Assembly (NCBI GenBank): GCA_045615345.1
Contig: JAZLER010000036.1
Location: 89,718 to 153,717, forward strand
From: Fumia sp045615345
GTDB lineage: Bacteria; Bacillota; Clostridia; Oscillospirales; Ruminococcaceae
Length of the DNA: 64,000 nt
Direction of reading: 5' to 3'
Shown: one piece after another, positions 61,701-64,000 of the stretch
How positions within the stretch are numbered: the stretch's first letter is position 1
How the letters are laid out: every line of letters starts with the position of its first letter
Notes under the pieces: generated by a model
What the model was told of the DNA's origin: nothing
The model's database searches: none
What the model saw: the letters and a program-made list of their open reading frames with translations, nothing else
Translations under genes and position numbers: made by a program

Positions 61701-64000
61701 ATGGTGAATGTCAAGCCTGTACAACTCGGAAAAAATACCCGTATGAGCTTTGCTAAAATCAACGAAGTGCTCGATATGCCCAATCTTATCGAAGTACAGA
61801 TTGATTCCTACAAATGGTTTTTGGAGCAGGGACTCAAGGAAGTTTTTGCAGATATGTCTGCAATCACCGACTATACCGGTAATCTGGTGCTTGATTTTAT
61901 TGACTACCGTTTGGACAGCGAGCCCAAATATTCTGTAACAGAATGCAAAGTGAGAGATGCAACTTATGCTGCTGCTTTGCATGTAAGAGCGCGCCTTCTG
62001 AACAAAGAAACCGGAGAGGTAAAAGAACAGGAAATCAATATGGGCGATTTCCCCCTTATGACCGAAAGCGGTACATTTGTAATCAATGGTGCTGAACGTG
62101 TAATCGTTTCTCAGCTCGTGCGTTCTCCCGGTGTTTATTATGCTGACGCATTTGATAAAACCGGTAAGAAACTGTTCCGCTCCACAGTTATTCCCAATCG
62201 TGGTGCATGGCTCGAGTATGAAACCGACTCCAGTGATATATTCTATGTGCGTATCGATAAAAACCGTAAGATTCCGATTACTGTATTTATCCGTGCACTT
62301 TTAAGAATCCGTGACGATGTGCCGGTAGAACAGGTACTCGAGGATTACAAACTTGCTCTCAGCGACAATATGGGTACTGATGCCGATATTCTCGAAATTT
62401 TCGGTGACAGTGCTACTGTTGTATCCACACTCCAGGGCAAAGACACAACTAAAAACGGTGACGAGGCTTTGCTTGAAATCTACCGCAAACTCCGTCCCGG
62501 TGAACCCCCTACACCCGAATCTGCCATCAAACACCTTGTTCCTTTGTTGTTTGATGAGCATCGCTATGACCTTTCCCGTGTAGGTCGTTATAAATACAAC
62601 AAGAAACTTGGCATTGCTTTAAGACTTATCGGTCAGACACTTGCTCAGCCCGTTGTAAACGAGCTCACAGGTGAAATTATTGCTGAGGAAAATGAAGTTG
62701 TTACCCGCGAAAAAGCCTGGGAAATCGAAAAGGCAGGCGTTTCTACCGTTTATGTTCGCGTTGAAGATAAGGATATCAAGGTTATCTCCAACGGTATGGT
62801 TGAAATCACTGACTTTATCGGCATCGACAAGGTTGAATGCGGTATCAACGAAAAGGTTCGTTTCAGTGTATTGAAAGAAATTCTCGAAAGCACAGAAGAT
62901 GCTGCTGAAAGAATTGAACTCATCAAGAAAAATGTAAACCGCCTTATCCCCAAACATATCATCAAAGACGATATTATCGCGTCTATCAACTATATTAACT
63001 GTCTTGCATACGGACTCGGCACAGTGGACGATATCGACCACCTCGGAAACCGCCGTATCCGCCCTGTCGGTGAACTTCTGCAGAACCAGTTCCGCATTGG
63101 TTTCTCCCGTACAGAAAGAGTTATCCGTGAAAGAATGACATTGCAGGCTCAGGATATGGAAGAAGTAACTCCCGCTACTCTCATCAATATCCGTCCTGTT
63201 ATGGCTGCTATCAAGGAATTCTTCGGTTCATCTCCTTTGAGCCAGTTCATGGACCAGAATAACCCCCTTGCAGAGCTTACACATAAACGCCGTCTTTCTG
63301 CCCTCGGTCCCGGTGGTTTGTCCAGAGACCGCGCAAGCTTCGAGGTTCGTGACGTTCACTATTCTCATTACGGCAGAATGTGTCCTATCGAAACTCCTGA
63401 AGGACCTAACATCGGTCTTATCTCTTACCTTGCTACCTTTGCAAGAATTAACGAATACGGCTTTATCGAGGCTCCTTACCGCAAGGTTGACAAGGAAACA
63501 GGTGTTGTAACAGACGAAGTTGAATATATGACTGCCGATGTTGAAGACGAAGTAATCGTTGTTCAGGCTAACGAACCTCTCACCGAAGACGGCAAACTTG
63601 CCCGTCAGCGTGTTAATGTCCGTTACCGTGACGAAATTATGGAAATTGACAGAAGCCGCGTTGACTATATGGACGTATCGCCCAAGATGGTTGTATCTGT
63701 TGCTACTGCAATGATTCCCTTCCTTGAAAATGACGATGCTAACCGTGCTCTCATGGGTGCGAACATGCAGCGTCAGGCAGTTCCGCTTTTAAAAACTGAA
63801 TCTCCTATTGTTGGTACAGGTATGGAATATAAAGCTGCTGTTGACTCCGGTGTCTGCGTACTCGCAAAAGAAGACGGTGTCATCGAAAGCGTTTCTGCTG
63901 ACCAGATTGTTATCAAAGATAACGCAGGTCTGCTCCACGAGTATCCCATCATCAAGTTTATGCGTTCCAACCAGGGTACATGTATCAACCAGCGTCCTAT
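61701..64000 (+). CDS. rpoB: RNA polymerase beta subunit (first 766 codons; runs out of window)
   Basis: Open from ATG 61701 (ATGGAGTG ribosome site) to the window end. Starts [20 protein letters not shown], with [42 protein letters not shown]-type [18 protein letters not shown], and the rifampicin region SQFMDQNN / [13 protein letters not shown] with sensitive-type residues (D518, H528, S533). About 500 of the usual 1200 residues are missing at the 3' side. It is not preceded by rplJ-rplL but by thiT, with its own promoter. Confidence 0.97.
   Translation, partial: [766 protein letters not shown]

Overview
The window looks like a chromosomal segment of an uncultured gut-type Clostridia bacterium (Firmicutes). 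This is inferred from the moderately AT-rich DNA, near-consensus TTGACA-N17-TATAAT promoters, AGGAGG-type ribosome binding sites, an Ile T-box leader on ileS, a TPP riboswitch on an ECF thiamine component (thiT), formate-tetrahydrofolate ligase, a GGGtGRT protein, and large secreted leucine-rich-repeat/dockerin proteins. No phage, plasmid or CRISPR region is visible; the mobile DNA is small (a REP-type transposase, MITE-like repeats, gene relics).

Layout. 1-7.2 kb: two secreted LRR_5/dockerin proteins whose 3' ends share a 95-bp identical tract. 7.6-11.9 kb: a YgjV-like membrane protein, then a DeoR regulator with a PHP phosphatase, and a GH36 alpha-galactosidase. 12-14.9 kb (minus strand): trmN6-like methyltransferase, rsmI, nitroreductase and HAD phosphatase, each touching or overlapping the next. 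15.1 kb: tRNA-Leu(CAA) and a relic of its 3' end. 15.4-18.5 kb: a small helical protein, a ceramidase-family hydrolase and a MATE exporter. 18.7-27.7 kb: a nine-gene catabolic operon (amidohydrolase, Gfo/Idh, DegT aminotransferase, Gfo/Idh, AraC, nagB, nagA, uxuA, SDR), suggesting use of an amino sugar or amino-uronate. 28-30.3 kb: a membrane-anchored unknown and ilvD. 30.6-33.5 kb: a secreted ComEC-type MBL hydrolase, an XRE regulator and a radical SAM protein in a visibly duplicated setting. 33.7-36.7 kb: highly expressed gap, a NifU-like scaffold and a GGGtGRT protein.

36.7-42.7 kb: an AT-rich island carrying a DUF3592-like protein and a 1748-residue choline-binding-repeat surface protein, bracketed by a perfect 33-bp direct repeat. 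42.7-47.6 kb: LysR, a broken DUF559 gene inside a MITE-like repeat, an SGNH hydrolase, a GH127-type beta-L-arabinofuranosidase, and a RAYT transposase containing two inverted copies of its own REP palindrome. 47.8-52.3 kb: a third LRR_5/dockerin protein and two tandem TIM-barrel sugar isomerases. 52.3-64 kb: housekeeping genes: T-box/ileS, fhs, a SEDS (RodA/FtsW) protein, a 275-bp MITE, rsmD, coaD, a coiled-coil protein, TPP riboswitch/thiT, and the first 766 codons of rpoB.

How the parts fit: the cell appears to make large dockerin- or cell-wall-anchored surface proteins and to live on host or plant glycans (GH36, GH127, SGNH esterase, ceramidase-like hydrolase, nag/uxu operon). The most interesting unexplained items are the island at 36.7-42.7 kb, the nine-gene catabolic operon, the NifU-like/GGGtGRT pair, and the REP-carrying transposase gene. 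Assignments rest on reading motifs by eye; no database search was run.
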